A stretch of 64,000 nucleotides of DNA, taken from assembly GCA_008933995.1 (NCBI GenBank), contig WARS01000009.1, forward strand, positions 298,501-362,500, written 5' to 3'. The translations under genes and the position numbers were made by a program. Source of the DNA: Datnioides undecimradiatus. Lineage: Eukaryota > Chordata > Actinopteri > Lobotiformes > Datnioididae. Below are positions 46,181-58,110 of the stretch, piece after piece. The stretch's first letter is position 1. Every line of letters starts with the position of its first letter. The notes under the pieces are model-generated. The model was not told the origin of the DNA. It searched no databases and saw only the letters and a program-made list of their open reading frames with translations.

Positions 46181-47663
46181 TCGTTTAAGTCGTCACAACC
46201 TTCTGCAGGAACGGCGTTTAGATCTAGTTACCCATCAGTCCAGTTGGGCCAGCCATTTATAGTTCAACCTGAGCTGATACAATGCAGACATGAAGGTCAA
46301 GCTGACAAGTATCTGCTGTTTCCTTAGGTACGTGTGAGATTCAAGGTTGGGTTCAAGGCAAACTAAGTCAGAAAACCATGTGGTAGGACTCAAACCATTA
46401 GTAGGACTAGCGAGGATAAATAAATGGGGATGACGGCTCAAATGGTCGATCCTGATGGTCCTCACAGTGTTGGTCCACTCTGTTCACATGGCATCTCTTG
46501 ATCTACTGCATATCTGTCAGTCCTGGGGGAAGGATGCCTCCACTCTTCCCCTTTATTCCCATTTGAGGGGTTTCCTGATGCATATCCTTGAACTTAGGAT
46601 AAACAGTGCTGTGCGTTGTATTGATTGCGAAGCCTCTTGATGCAAATGATGTGTGATTTTTGATATTTGGCTGCATAAATGAAAGGTAAGGGCAAAACAA
46701 GCCAAAGAGTACCTGCTCTTTGCTTGGGCGAGAGTAAAGGCAGAGGTTGTGCAGGTCAGTTTGGAGGGTCCGGTGGACTTATGACAGCACGATCTGATGC
46801 TAAAGGCAAATCATTTAACATGAAAACCACAAGTTTGCATGCTCAGCAGACGTATGACACATTTTAAAGTGAATTGATTAACGCAAATAATGTAAATTAG
46901 CACAAAACAAGTCAAAACCAGATAATTAGAGCTACAATAAATGCAGCCGTTGTGCATTTTTTGGGTGAAACATCCAGACAATATCCAATTTTACTACCTA
47001 CTCAGCCTCACAGACGTTGCTCAACAGTTGATCACCTCAAAAGTTATAATCTAAAATCATATTCATAGAGTTATGAGATGAAAGGTTCGAAGTGAAAAGG
47101 TTTATTCCAACTCTCAGATCGTGTCCCAACACACACACACACACACACACAGATACACATTACGGCAGACGTCTGTGCAAAGAGAAAATAAGTCCCAAAC
47201 ACACACAGAGAGAAAACTACAACTTAAGAATCTGAATCTGAAATTCAATCATCTGAGGAAATGGAGCTTAACAACTTAATGGGAAGAACCAAAGGTGGTA
47301 ATTATGAAGGGAAATTATTTGATATGCTTCTCTAAGAAACATATGAGGCATGTGAGAGTGGGAATCCAGAGTGATTGAATTACCAAACTCATAATTCTTT
47401 TAATGAATCAAAAGACAGAGGAAAACTCCGAGGCGGAGGGAGCGAAGAGGCCGGTTAACGCAGAAAATTTGAAAAACTGGACGAAAACTTTCATCAGTGA
47501 TAAATCAAAGTCGGCTTCAGCTGCTTTTTCATTACTTTATTATATTTCCAACTGTTGAAAGGATGAATGTGCGTGTGGAGAGAGTGAGTTCAGCAGCAAA
47601 TATCTGTGGCCTTAATTTTAACTTATTGTGGTCAAGAAGAGGTGAGGGTAACACTCCCATGCA

Positions 47664-47664
<1 letters not shown>
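46181..47664. other. Unique non-coding sequence, left end possibly transposon-derived
   Basis: 46140-46330 may still belong to the Tc1-like remnant, judging by AAGTGAAGGAATATCCTTGG at its start, but the match fades. The rest shows no gene. An AC array lies at 47129-47151. Confidence 0.4.
47129..47151. repeat. (AC)n microsatellite
   Basis: A pure run of about 11 units. Confidence 0.95.

Positions 47665-47707
<43 letters not shown>
47665..47707. repeat. (CA)n microsatellite
   Basis: A pure run of about 21 units. Confidence 0.97.
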
Positions 47708-47710
<3 letters not shown>

Positions 47711-50700
47711 TGACTGGGGTCTTTCTAAACTCAACTTTTTAAAATCCTTTCCCATCATGAATCAGCGGTGCAACGCAGCATCATATTCCATTTAAATCAC
47801 ACACTTTGAATCATGCAAAACTTCATTATAGTTAGTCAAAGACAATGATAATGATATTATAGCTGACTGTGAATGAGGGGATGGTATAAACCCTGCTATG
47901 AATAAATGACACATGCTACGTACTAGCCTTCATTTCATACCTACATAAGTAAATCTGCATATATCCATATACAACACATGCTGACTTTATAGAGTGGGTG
48001 AATTTCCAGTTGCCGAAACGTGCGCTCCTTTAGCTTTAGCCTGGTTAGCTTAACGCGTGCTCCAGCATCTACAAGAGAGACAAACGAAGACTGAGGCAGG
48101 CAATTTAAAAGTAGCACAGAAGTTATTTCCCATGGCAACCGGTTGATTTTTTTATGCTTTATCTGATAAAGTAGTTACTCTTGAGTGAAGGAAATAGTAT
48201 TTTTAACTAATTACACTTTTAATTAACCGCACGTCTCTGCTAATGTCCACTTAATTTAAAGGATTAGATGGTGTCAGTCCAACCTGCCTTTGTCTGGATT
48301 AAATCGGTGGAACAGGACTTAAAGAGTTAAACCCGTTAAACAAACAGAGTTAATCTGCCCTCTGACTTTCATGATTTTCATACCTGGTCATGTCAGTACT
48401 CAAAATCCGCCAATATATTCTATTATTCAGTTGTTTTATATGATGTTTTATGTGATATATTGGGAAGTGGATCACAATTATCATTTTAATGGTTGTGTTT
48501 CTTTCAAGGCACATGACAGCAACAAAACAACCAGCTGTTCTGCGACTGGAAGCACAAAACACAGTGCGTGCCTGAACGCACACGGGTTTCTCTGATCTCT
48601 TTGTACATCCAACATCGACCCTAAACACTCGGAGGTGGACTGGAGTGCAACTTTCAGTCGGACGCAGAAAGGCCGCTGTGGAAATAACAAAGAGCAGAAA
48701 CCTAATTTAAAATTATTGATTCCCCTTTCTTTAATCACTTAAATTAATTTCCATTAAACAACTAAAAACCCACGCAGCCCGACGGAGATCGATAGACAGT
48801 GAGAGATAATGAAGGATGAAGGGGAGAAGAGGAAGTGGGACGGGAGGGGAGTTAATGGAAGGAAGAGAGAGGCAGGTGCGTGGGGAAGGATACAGAGGGA
48901 GCGAGTGAGAGAAAGACGGGATGATAGTTCGAGCAGTTAATGGATGAAGTCATGGACGAGTCCAAGAGATGGAGATAAGGCGGAGAGAAAGAAGGAAAGG
49001 GGTTTACGGGGACAGATGGATGAAGAGGAGGGGATCGTAAGGAGAGCAGGCGACATCATTCGGGGAGGCAATGAGCAGAGGTTCAGTCTGTCGCTGCAAC
49101 TCCTAAACCCACCTCCGTCTGCACCTTCTCTCTCGCTCCGTCCAAACTCAGCTGACATGGCTTTATCGCCTTTTCTCCCTCCAGTCAACACCAAAGTATA
49201 GGCTGATGATCAAAGACTCCCAAAGCAACGTGTACGACTCAGGGGTGATGTGCAACCAAGAAACCTCCAATGCACACACACACACAAACAAGTGGGAATG
49301 CACTTGGAAACATCTTGCATACAACAGGTGAACTGCATATATACATAAATTATGGGTTTGTCATTGAGGACCAGCAATGCATTGTACCTAAATGCAAATT
49401 AAACTGAGTGGCGTCCTGGAATTAAGCTGCAAACGTGACTCAAATGCCGTTTTCTGTGAGTTTGACACATATTTATGCTGAACGTCTTCACAGTGAAGAG
49501 CCATCGCGGTTTTACTGAACCTCTCCAGGAAGTGCATTAACAGCGCGACACTGACAACTTAACAATGCCGATGAAGGAGCAGCCAGAAAGAAGAAAAGGA
49601 AATGCAGATAATGCGATTCCTCCGACCCCATTCTCTTTTTGTGAAATGCCCTTTTCTCATTCTCCGCCTCGCCGATAGCCAAACACAGCATTTCTTCTTC
49701 CTCTAATGGAATTCAATTAGTCCGGGACAAAGAAAGGAACAGCGATAGATCAGATAGGTGAGGCGTTATCGAACAGCGGGCGCGTGTGTCCGTGCCAGAC
49801 GCCGCGAGAAAGCAGCGTTTTGCATCGGGAGAGTGAAACGCTTTAAACTGGAAAACCTGTCGCTGTTGTCTCAAAACCACTCGGGTCTGCTGAGCGCTGA
49901 CGCGTCGTGGCTCTGCGCTGTGTTGGCGGCATATCTGTTGAAACGGTGAAGGTGAGAGTGGGACGCTGACTCTCAGCTTTAATTTGAAGGAATTTATGGA
50001 TGAAGAACGAAGAAAATATGTAAACAGTTGCCCAGTTTAAATGTAAATAATGTAAATAAGGTCATCCTGTCTAATATTTGGCATTTTTCAGTTAGATTTA
50101 ACGTGTGAAATGCATGTTGAGTTAAATTTAGCTGCAAGATCAGCCTGAATTCATTATATTCAGTAACTTATTATTATTAAAATAAGTATTATATTATTAA
50201 AAGTAAATGCACATTGTCTTTAATGGCGTACGGTATAATCCTTTACTGTCAAACATTCAGTATGCATGGCTGAAATCAGCACATATAAAAAGAATATTAA
50301 CTTATATTAGACTGCACTGCTTTACCTATGTGTACCTAATAAACTGGCAACTGGGTGTTTGGTTCGACATATATGACATTTTACATTTTAGGGTTTTCAG
50401 TCTAACAACACACGAAAACAAATGCCAGAAGCAAATGATGTCATTATTGCACAAATAATAACACGCTGCCTCTTACTGAAGTCGGACTTTGGCGCTCTAC
50501 ATGTCACAATTGGAATATAAACAGCTTGGATTGGGAGCCAGTTGGCGTCGGTGTGGGGTTGTTGCCAGTGCACGTCACGGATCAGCTAACCGCCGCTGTG
50601 GCGCGCACGGCCGATGGTCTCACCTGAGCTACCGCAAGCTCAGCTCCTCCGCGAAACCCCATCCGCCGGTTCGCCTCTGAACCTGCAAACAGACAGCGGT

Positions 50701-50734
50701 GCCTCAATCTCATGGCTGAGAGGGCGGGAAATGT
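47708..50734. other. Unique non-coding sequence
   Basis: No gene is recognised. 48780-49060 is purine-rich. A short CA run lies at 49272-49286. 49740-49960 is CpG-rich. 50010-50460 is AT-rich. 50530-50690 is again GC- and CpG-rich. Open frames overlap in several phases. Confidence 0.45.
48780..49060. repeat. Purine-rich tract
   Basis: The + strand is dominated by A and G (GGAGAAGAGGAAG, GAGAGAAAGA, GGATGAAG strings). A shorter pyrimidine-rich segment follows at 49110-49190. Confidence 0.7.
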
Positions 50735-51205
50735 CTCGTGCGCTCCTCGTTCCTTTCACTTTCTCTTTCGCCCCACCTACCGTCGCTCCTTTATCTCCCT
50801 CATTCTCACTAATGTGCTCTTCCATCTCACCGTCTCCCAACAGTACATCCATCAATAACTGAGCATGACTCCCTGCCTTTCTTCCACATCTCTAACCTCT
50901 TACTCGTCCATCATTCATTTCCTCTCGGTTCACTTCCTATGTTAATACTCCAGCATGAGCTTCACTCCGTCCGCTTCCTCGGTTTTTCCACCATCAATAT
51001 CCAGGAATGATTCTCTTTTCAGTGTCTTCCTCACGTCCCTCCCTCTGTCGTTTCTCTCTATCTCTATAACTCTGTTCAAGGCCTGCTCCTCCCTCCATTC
51101 CTCGCACTTCACCTTTTTGTTTTCCTGCCTCTTCAAGGACTTCACCCATATTTCTCCCACTTTTCCCCCTCTCCTTCTCTCCGTCACCATCCAAGGACTC
51201 CAAGG
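50735..51205. repeat. Pyrimidine-rich tract
   Basis: The + strand is dominated by C and T for about 470 bases. Frames on both strands (for example 50942-51313 on -) result from biased composition. Confidence 0.75.
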
Positions 51206-51219
51206 ACAAAGATATTGAG

Positions 51220-53356
51220 CTCTTTGCACCGAGATGAGATGAGAAGGAAAAGGATGCAGGCTGGGAAATGGAAAAGTACTGGGCAAATTCTTTATCTGCG
51301 AGACAGTTGCCATGTTCTCCTCTCTTAAAATCTAATGTGCAATAGGTCAATCTGCGCTCTTCTTGCTGGGCCGTGATGTGAAATGCATTATTATAATTCT
51401 GAGTTGTGCCAATATTAATGCCGTTGTTGTGATTTCATGTTCATGTTCAGTTCTGACACCACAGGTTGCACGCTTTTATTTTGAATTTATACAACATTAT
51501 GATGATTGCAGCCCATCTTTAATATGTCCCGCTGTGTTCTCCTTGCAGCTTTGCTACGAGTCTAATGTGGCTTAGGATCCCAAAGTAAGGCAGGTTCACT
51601 GAGCGTCACAGCACCTTTCACAGGTGTTCTGCAAAGAAAAGCAGCAGAACATTTGAAAACAAGAGAAAACAGTCAAATTGATGACTTGATCCACGCGCCC
51701 TGCAGGCATGTTTGAGAATGCACGCATGACCGAATGCAAATAATGGACAAGGACAATTTCTTCAATCGTATTGTGCAGCACGCGTGTTTCTAAGCATCAG
51801 CTAATGAATAAAGGTTAAATGAGAGGAGAGGAGGGTGCAGGGGGGGATGAGTGACAGAGAAGACAGAGAAAGGCAAAGAAAACATGGATTGAGAATGAAA
51901 AAGAGAAACACTAAATGCAGAAAACTCGACATACTCATCGCCACTAACAAGGACCGAACAAGGAATGGCATGGATATTGTTTAACCTCCACACACTCGCA
52001 CATTCACACAAAAGGATGCACAGAACAAAACATTTGCACATAGCCGTCCACGCTCTAACACACACACACTTTGGAGAGCACACACAGGCAAACGCACACG
52101 ACGCTCTAACAGCTGAACATGGCAGGTGCTCCCAACTGAAACAAGTGACTGCCCTTTCAGCGACCTCGGGGTTTAGACGAAAGGCGGAAAACACAGAAAG
52201 CGAGAGGAGAAGGGGTTGCAGGTTGCTTTATTCCCTCAGACAGGCAGAGACAGTAAAAGCTGTTTAACTCGAATCGCGCTGACCTGTTCGCTGCAGGTCG
52301 ACAGCCTCTTTGTGTTGTTTCTGCAGGAGCTCGCAGCAAATGTGTGAGCCATGACTTGGAAAGCATGATTTTAAAAAACACATATATATATATTTTATCA
52401 TTGTTTTGTTAAGTGACTTGCGTGCAAAAGCTTCCCCCCGTGCGAGTGTGACTTCCCTGCTTAAAACAGTTTAAAGGGGAATGATGACAGCTGCTGCTGC
52501 TGCTGCTGCGCGTGGATCTGTTGCGTAAAAAGTTTTGACTTTCAACTGTTGAGGACGCGAGACTTTCGGCTGACGTAATGCACCTTCTGGCAGCCGCGCT
52601 GAAGGTCGAGCTCCCGGGCAACAGGCTGAGCTAGATATCAAATTTTTTAGCTTATTGGGCAGGTTAGCCACCTCACATTATAGGACACACACTGTTAGTA
52701 GTCTAATGTATAATTAAAAGCTTGATTATGCTGAAAATGAAGGCTTGTTTTCAGGATTTTGTTGACATTTGGATGATGGTGCTGCTCATTTTTCTAATAT
52801 TTCTTACTCAAACCAAGCAGAGAAGACACCTCTAATGTATATTCACAAGGTTCTTCGTTTGAGATGGAAGATACCATATTTCTTTATTATTTAAACTGAT
52901 CGGTGATCCAATTTACAGATTTTAAAATTCATCAAATCTCCAACATCGTGTGCTAAAGTCAAAATGAGACGCGGCCGCAGATGAGCGGTGATATTTGACA
53001 GCGTGCACATTAAATTTAAAGCACGATTCATCAGTGGCGCGGACGGTACTTGCACATTTTACAGGCCAGGGGCGGTGCAGCCTGGTCTCCTCATTCTTTA
53101 ACATAATGGGCGCAGTGTTGAAATGCAGACGTGAGCAGTGCAGCGCATGTGAGAGAGGTGTTTTTGTGGAGTTTGTACATGGAAACAGTTTGACTCTCAG
53201 TCTCGGCAGGGTAGTTCATACAGTGTATGAGCCTCGTTCATTAACACCAATCTGACCAAGCTCCCTGTTGAGTTTTTGTCCTCTGGTGACTTGTTAAACC
53301 AAGGTTTTCATTAGAAGGTGCATGCATGTGCATTAACACGAGGTGCGATTTAAAGG
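51220..53356. other. Unique non-coding sequence
   Basis: No gene is recognised. 51370-51550 is repeat-free complex sequence ending in an acceptor-like pyrimidine-AG, with no exon evident after it. 51960-52110 is CA-rich but irregular. A (CTG)n run lies at 52490-52509. Confidence 0.45.
52490..52509. repeat. (CTG)n triplet microsatellite
   Basis: About six to seven CTG/CAG triplets. There is no reading frame with coding support around it. Confidence 0.9.
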
Positions 53357-53611
53357 TCACGCTAGAGCAGATATTGTACCTGACCTAAATTTGTTTGTGC
53401 AGCGAGAAAGGAAATGTTCCCACTGCTCCGCGGCCGTGCATGGATCGCTCCATTCTCTGAGTCTGTGAAGCACCATCTGCGACTCATGCAGCATCTCCTC
53501 CTTGTCTTTTAGGAAGAAGAGGAAGTTGAAGGGAGTCAGATCCTGCAGGTAGGGCAGGTGGGGAGCAAGATTGTGTTGTTGAAGCCACGTTACACCGCCC
53601 GTGCTGCACAT
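53357..53611 (-). pseudogene. Mariner-like transposase C-terminus
   Basis: The 84-codon - strand frame encodes HLPYLQDLTPFNFLFF (about residues 18-33), which aligns by eye with the mariner signature HPPYSPDLAPxDFFLF, and then ESQMVLHRL and WEHFLSRC, matching the later ESQ..L..L and W..R...C blocks of mariner-type transposases. Intact enzymes are about 340 residues, so only the last quarter remains. The residue at the third catalytic Asp of the DD34D triad reads Asn. The first two catalytic Asp residues are missing with the N-terminal part. No terminal inverted repeats were identified. Confidence 0.65.
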
Positions 53612-53997
53612 TTCCTCAGATTAATGACCTAAAACAAGATTTGACTATGCTAACGTAAACCACATGGGTGTGGTGACATTCAAAACCCAATGCTTTTTAT
53701 TGTTTTCCAAGCTTCGAGGTGCATTCAACATGAAAAACTAAACTGCCACAGTAACTCCAGCCATGCGAGCCAGAAGAGCTGACAACTGTGGAGTTAAGCG
53801 TGAAACCGCGACACTTCCAGTTCCCAACTTGCTGTGCGAACCTGTTGGCTAGGGAGCTAAGACATTAGCTAAAGAGCTATGAACCAACAAGCGGCCGACT
53901 CCAAACAAAGCACACCTGAGCAGACTGTACTGACTGTAAGGACTGTATGGTACAGTGTGCATGGGGTTTGACCCACGCAAACACACTCTTTCTGTCT

Positions 53998-54024
53998 CAC
54001 ACACACACACACACACACACACAC
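53998..54024. repeat. (AC)n microsatellite
   Basis: A pure run of about 13 units followed by TCTCTC. Confidence 0.95.
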
Positions 54025-54261
54025 TCTCTCAGCACTGATGAAACATACTGTAAAATCGTTTCTCGGACAGTTTCTGAACTCCTCCGTGTCTGTCTGTATG
54101 TGGTGTTTACTGCTGGAGAACAGTTCATCCAGAGATGCACAACAGTTCACAGCTTTCTCTGTTTCACTTCTGCCTAAAGTCACATCTCACCTCTGTGTTT
54201 CCGTCCCACTCTGTTGCACTACGTATTGAAATCCTGCCTCCCTCTTTCATCCTCTTTATTA

Positions 54262-54281
54262 TCACACACACACACACACAA
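54262..54281. repeat. (AC)n microsatellite
   Basis: A pure run of about 10 units. Confidence 0.95.
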
Positions 54282-56229
54282 AACGAGGCAGGGTGCGATT
54301 AAAATTCAGAGCTCGGTTTACATAAAAACCCTCTGTGGCTGAGCCTACGCAGCCACAGAGACGTATATATTTTAATTTACACCAGCAAAACATAAATACT
54401 GAAAGGTACAAACTGTGTCTGACTGAATATTCAGAGCTGTATCCAGCACCGCCTACTGCGCAGGGTCTAATTAGTAGCGCAGGAGTACGAACATCATATT
54501 CTACAAATGTGATGATTGCCAGCAGCTGCAGACGTACATGAGAACAGTAAGCTAATACTGACGAGTGTGGACGCGTGCCGCGTCGTGGCAATCTGCAACT
54601 TTAATGTCAATACAATAATCAATAATGCCAGAACCGATACCCACCCGTACGGGCTCCGGGCATCCGCTCGCCCACATTAAGACGCCGCTGTCAGCCCACT
54701 ATGATCCACACAAGCTAAAGGCTGGAGATAAAGGCAAATCACAGCAGTTGAACCCACCACCAGAGCCGTCACCCTCCTGCGGACTCAGACAGCTCCGACC
54801 GATGTGAAGGTAACGCTGACGAACATCCTTTTGGGGCTATTTTAAACTTACTGAACTATTCCAAGGATGAAAAATAAGAACTATTTGAAGGATGGAGGAG
54901 AATTTTTTTGTGTCGAGCTTGAAAACCAAACTCGAACGGAATGTACTGAACTTTTGAACTGAACCGATTCTACTGGGGGAAGTACATTTGGCTGAAATAC
55001 TAAATTGTCTTGTGTGGTATTTTGTGCCTGGGTGAGATGTGATGTGCTGAATACCATCGCTCTCAGAGAGGGTTTATGATCCAGAGTTAAGGTCACACAT
55101 CCTTTGTGCGGTGTGATGTTTTATTTAATTACCGGATGAGACTCTGAGGCTCGTCCTTTTCTGGCCGGAGGAGTCGTGCGTCCAAAAACCTGATTGTTAT
55201 ATCGTCCTTACCCAACATGTTCAGTGAGTGGAACAGCCTTGTAGCGTTATACACTTGGCACCCTGAACTGCAGCGCTCCAGAAACAAACTGAAACAGATT
55301 TTCACCCCAAAGCAGCTAAAAGGGTCTGGATGAAGATTTCCAAAGAGCCTCTACGTTCGCCAACACGGAAAGATCGAAACGTGCACCTAAAAGAAACGGT
55401 ACAACGCTCACAGACTATCAGGGCATTAAGCATCAGCCAGTTTTAAGGGTGCTTTGCCAGTCATGTGAATATATTTTAATGTTATTTGTTTTGGATGTGC
55501 AGGAGCAGATGAAACCAGGTGCACGTGATCGTAAACCGTAAGAGACGTGAAACATTCGTTTACATTCAGGCGTGACGACATCAATCACACAGCAGTCATG
55601 TTTACAATAATGTTAAATGTATATGTATCATATTCAGTGTTTAAGTTACACAAAACCTGACGTGCATACCCCTACATGCACTCCCAGAGACACCAGTGAC
55701 CTGAGCTTCTTCACAGCACGACGCAGAGTCACAGACAAGCCTCTCACAAGAGGCCGAGCAGGTCCAGGATCCTTTCCAACTCCACATAAGATCACAACCA
55801 GAGGGGAGGAGAGGCGACGGAGGAGACAAGAGCCGTCTGGACACAAGCCAGGGTCTGATCAGCCCCGGCGGGGGTTCACCTGGAGGACGGGGTATGATGC
55901 TGAAACACCCGATGATTCCAGGAACATCACTGAAGATGTGTCCAGTGTGCACACGGCAATTAGATGGACACCATGTGACAAAAATCAATGTTTTTCAATG
56001 AGATTTCAGTCGTGGAGACCTTCGGCCTGTTGGCGCCACTCCGGACTGTTTTCCAAATGCAGGACGGATCCTCAGCGTTTGCACCAAAAAGAAGAAAAGG
56101 CGGACGCGACTCTGCACAATCACCAACAAACAACAAGAGCCGGATCCGAACGCGGCACAAACCGGTTCCGATGTCAGCGCCCTCCAACGCGGGACAGCTT
56201 GAGACCACGGCTGCCGTACAACAGATGAA

Positions 56230-56875
56230 TGATCTAGACTGAAGCTTTGGTATTATGATATGCGTAATTGGTCTTGTGGGGGTAGAGCGCAGCGTGTGCA
56301 GGTTTTATTAGCCAATGGTCTCGCCGACCTGAGGCATCCACACATATTACAGTACTCGCTGCCAGGCTCAGTCTAATTATCAGTTATAATGATGGATACT
56401 CGTGTGAGTGGTACTTCCAAGCCAGGGAATCTTAATTGCAATTAACTTCTATGTGATTTGAGCTCTGTCTGCTAGTCCATCAGTGGAGAAACATAACGAT
56501 GTGAGGAAAATGATAATTTTAGCACTATATTAGATTTGGAGCTGCGATGAAGCTCTTGAGCGTGTGGATATATATATAGTCACATCAAGGATCAGGACGT
56601 TTTACGGCGTTAGAATAAAGCCTTGCAGTATACCTGTCAGCGGAGGCACTCAGATGGAGAATGAGTCTAATGCGGCTGTAAATACATCCCAGGATATTAT
56701 AAACAACCCCGGCGGAGCTGTAAATACGTGTCTGCGTAAGACGAACAACTCTAGTTCTGTCTTTAGACGCAAACTGAGAAACACAGGCAGAGAAACAGAG
56801 TTGTCAGAGTGTGTTATCTTAGCTTTACGCCTGTTGACTGGACTGAACACTCTGTTATAGAGCTGGCAGATTGGG

Positions 56876-56878
<3 letters not shown>
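56230..56878. other. Repeat-free complex sequence, possible conserved element
   Basis: No simple repeats or transposon signatures. It includes TTATTAGCCAATGG, CTAATTATCAGTTATAATGA and the palindrome TTAATTGCAATTAA (56432-56445), a cluster of homeodomain-like sites. Conservation cannot be judged from one sequence. Confidence 0.3.

Positions 56879-56919
<41 letters not shown>
56879..56919. repeat. (TG)n microsatellite
   Basis: A pure run of about 20 units. Confidence 0.97.
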
Positions 56920-56921
<2 letters not shown>

Positions 56922-57179
56922 TCCACACTTTTCTGAGTCATAGATACTGTATGTGTCCCGAAGCTATAGAGGAAATGAGACAGATGGACAGTATGGAGCC
57001 AGCACCAGTCCTGACAGCACATCAGCTCCTACATACTGCTGAGTTGGCCGACGACCAGTCCGAACAAAACCCGGCTGCTGCGTTCCTGTCAGCGCCAACG
57101 CTGCCGCTCTCTTTACGCCGGAAACACGCAGGACGTCTCAGAAGATGTGTTTATGTGAAATCAAACATGTCAAAGTGCA

Positions 57180-57420
57180 TTAAAGTGCTTCCCAGTGTTT
57201 CGTGTCTTTGTGCTTCCTGTTTTGTTTTCACCTCCACTTCCCGCGCTCCTGTGTTTCTCCCCTTGGTGTAATCACCTGACTCCGCCCTAATGCGTTGCAC
57301 CTGCGTCTCATTGGCTCACTGGTCTGGGTTCATACATCGCAGCGTGTGTTTTTCCTCACGCCTGTTTTGGGCCCTGATCCGTTTTTGTCCTGCCCCCTCA
57401 CAGATTGCCCTCTCATGCGC
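57180..57420 (+). mobile_element. Possible copy of the dispersed T/C/G-rich repeat
   Basis: CTTCCTGTTTTGTTTTCACC, CTCATTGGCTCACTGGTCTG and CCTGTTTTGGGCCCTGATCC appear in the same order as CCTGTTTTATTTTG, ATTGGTCCATTGGTCT and related strings at 61480-61600. The match is weaker than for the other copies. Confidence 0.35.
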
Positions 57421-57837
57421 TGACCTCAGCTCTGCTGCAGTCTGTGTTTTTAGCTTTTGGGTCTCGGACCGGGCCTCAGTCTGACAGACGTCATCAAAAA
57501 CGCTGCGCGTGCACGATGGCAGACGTTTCCCGCTGCAGCCCAGACCTGATCCAGACGAGTTAGCCAGCCTTATTCTGATTGTGACGATTTAAAAAAAGAA
57601 AATATTCCCACTTTTGCATACATACAAACGTCTATATAGTGTTTTTGAGCTTTTATTAGAAGCAAGAAATAACTATGCTATAGGGTAAAAGTCTGAAGTT
57701 TACAGTGCACACACATACAGTACAGTATAAAATCAACATTAATATCTCAGGAGCCTGGATTATTAAGGACTAAAACTCTGTGTTAAAGGGGAACTGTGGA
57801 GGTGAGTGAAGGATAAGGCAAGAGACAAGGTGACGAA

Positions 57838-57838
<1 letters not shown>

Positions 57839-57877
<39 letters not shown>
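57839..57877. repeat. (TAA)n microsatellite
   Basis: Thirteen TAA triplets without interruption. Confidence 0.97.
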
Positions 57878-57880
<3 letters not shown>

Positions 57881-57949
57881 CTTTGGAAAAGAAAGTTCCA
57901 GATTAATTAAGACTGTTTTGGGCTCAACTAAGCAGGGCTAATGAAAACC

Positions 57950-58110
57950 ATTCACTCTTTCTCGCTCTCCCACTCTGTTTCCTCCCGACATCTCTCCCCC
58001 CTTACCCTCTCTCCTTCGCCCATTCCCTTCCACACACTCGCCACCTTTCTTTCTCCCCGCCCACCCCCCACTCCCTGGCTCCCTCTCTCCCCCTCTTCCT
58101 CACCCATTAG
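57950..58110. repeat. Pyrimidine-rich tract
   Basis: The + strand is mostly C and T, ending near CACCCATTAG. Confidence 0.75.

Larger units (their letters stand above)
53620..56229. other. Unique non-coding sequence
   Basis: AC arrays lie at 53998-54024 and 54262-54281. No gene is recognised. The 203-codon frame 55617-56228 (+ strand) has no recognised domain, is rich in Arg, Thr and Pro, and is overlapped by frames on the other strand. I therefore do not call it. Confidence 0.45.

Noticed and set aside
55617..56228. 203-codon open frame on the + strand
   Set aside because: No recognised domain, overlapping frames on the other strand, and no splice or promoter context.
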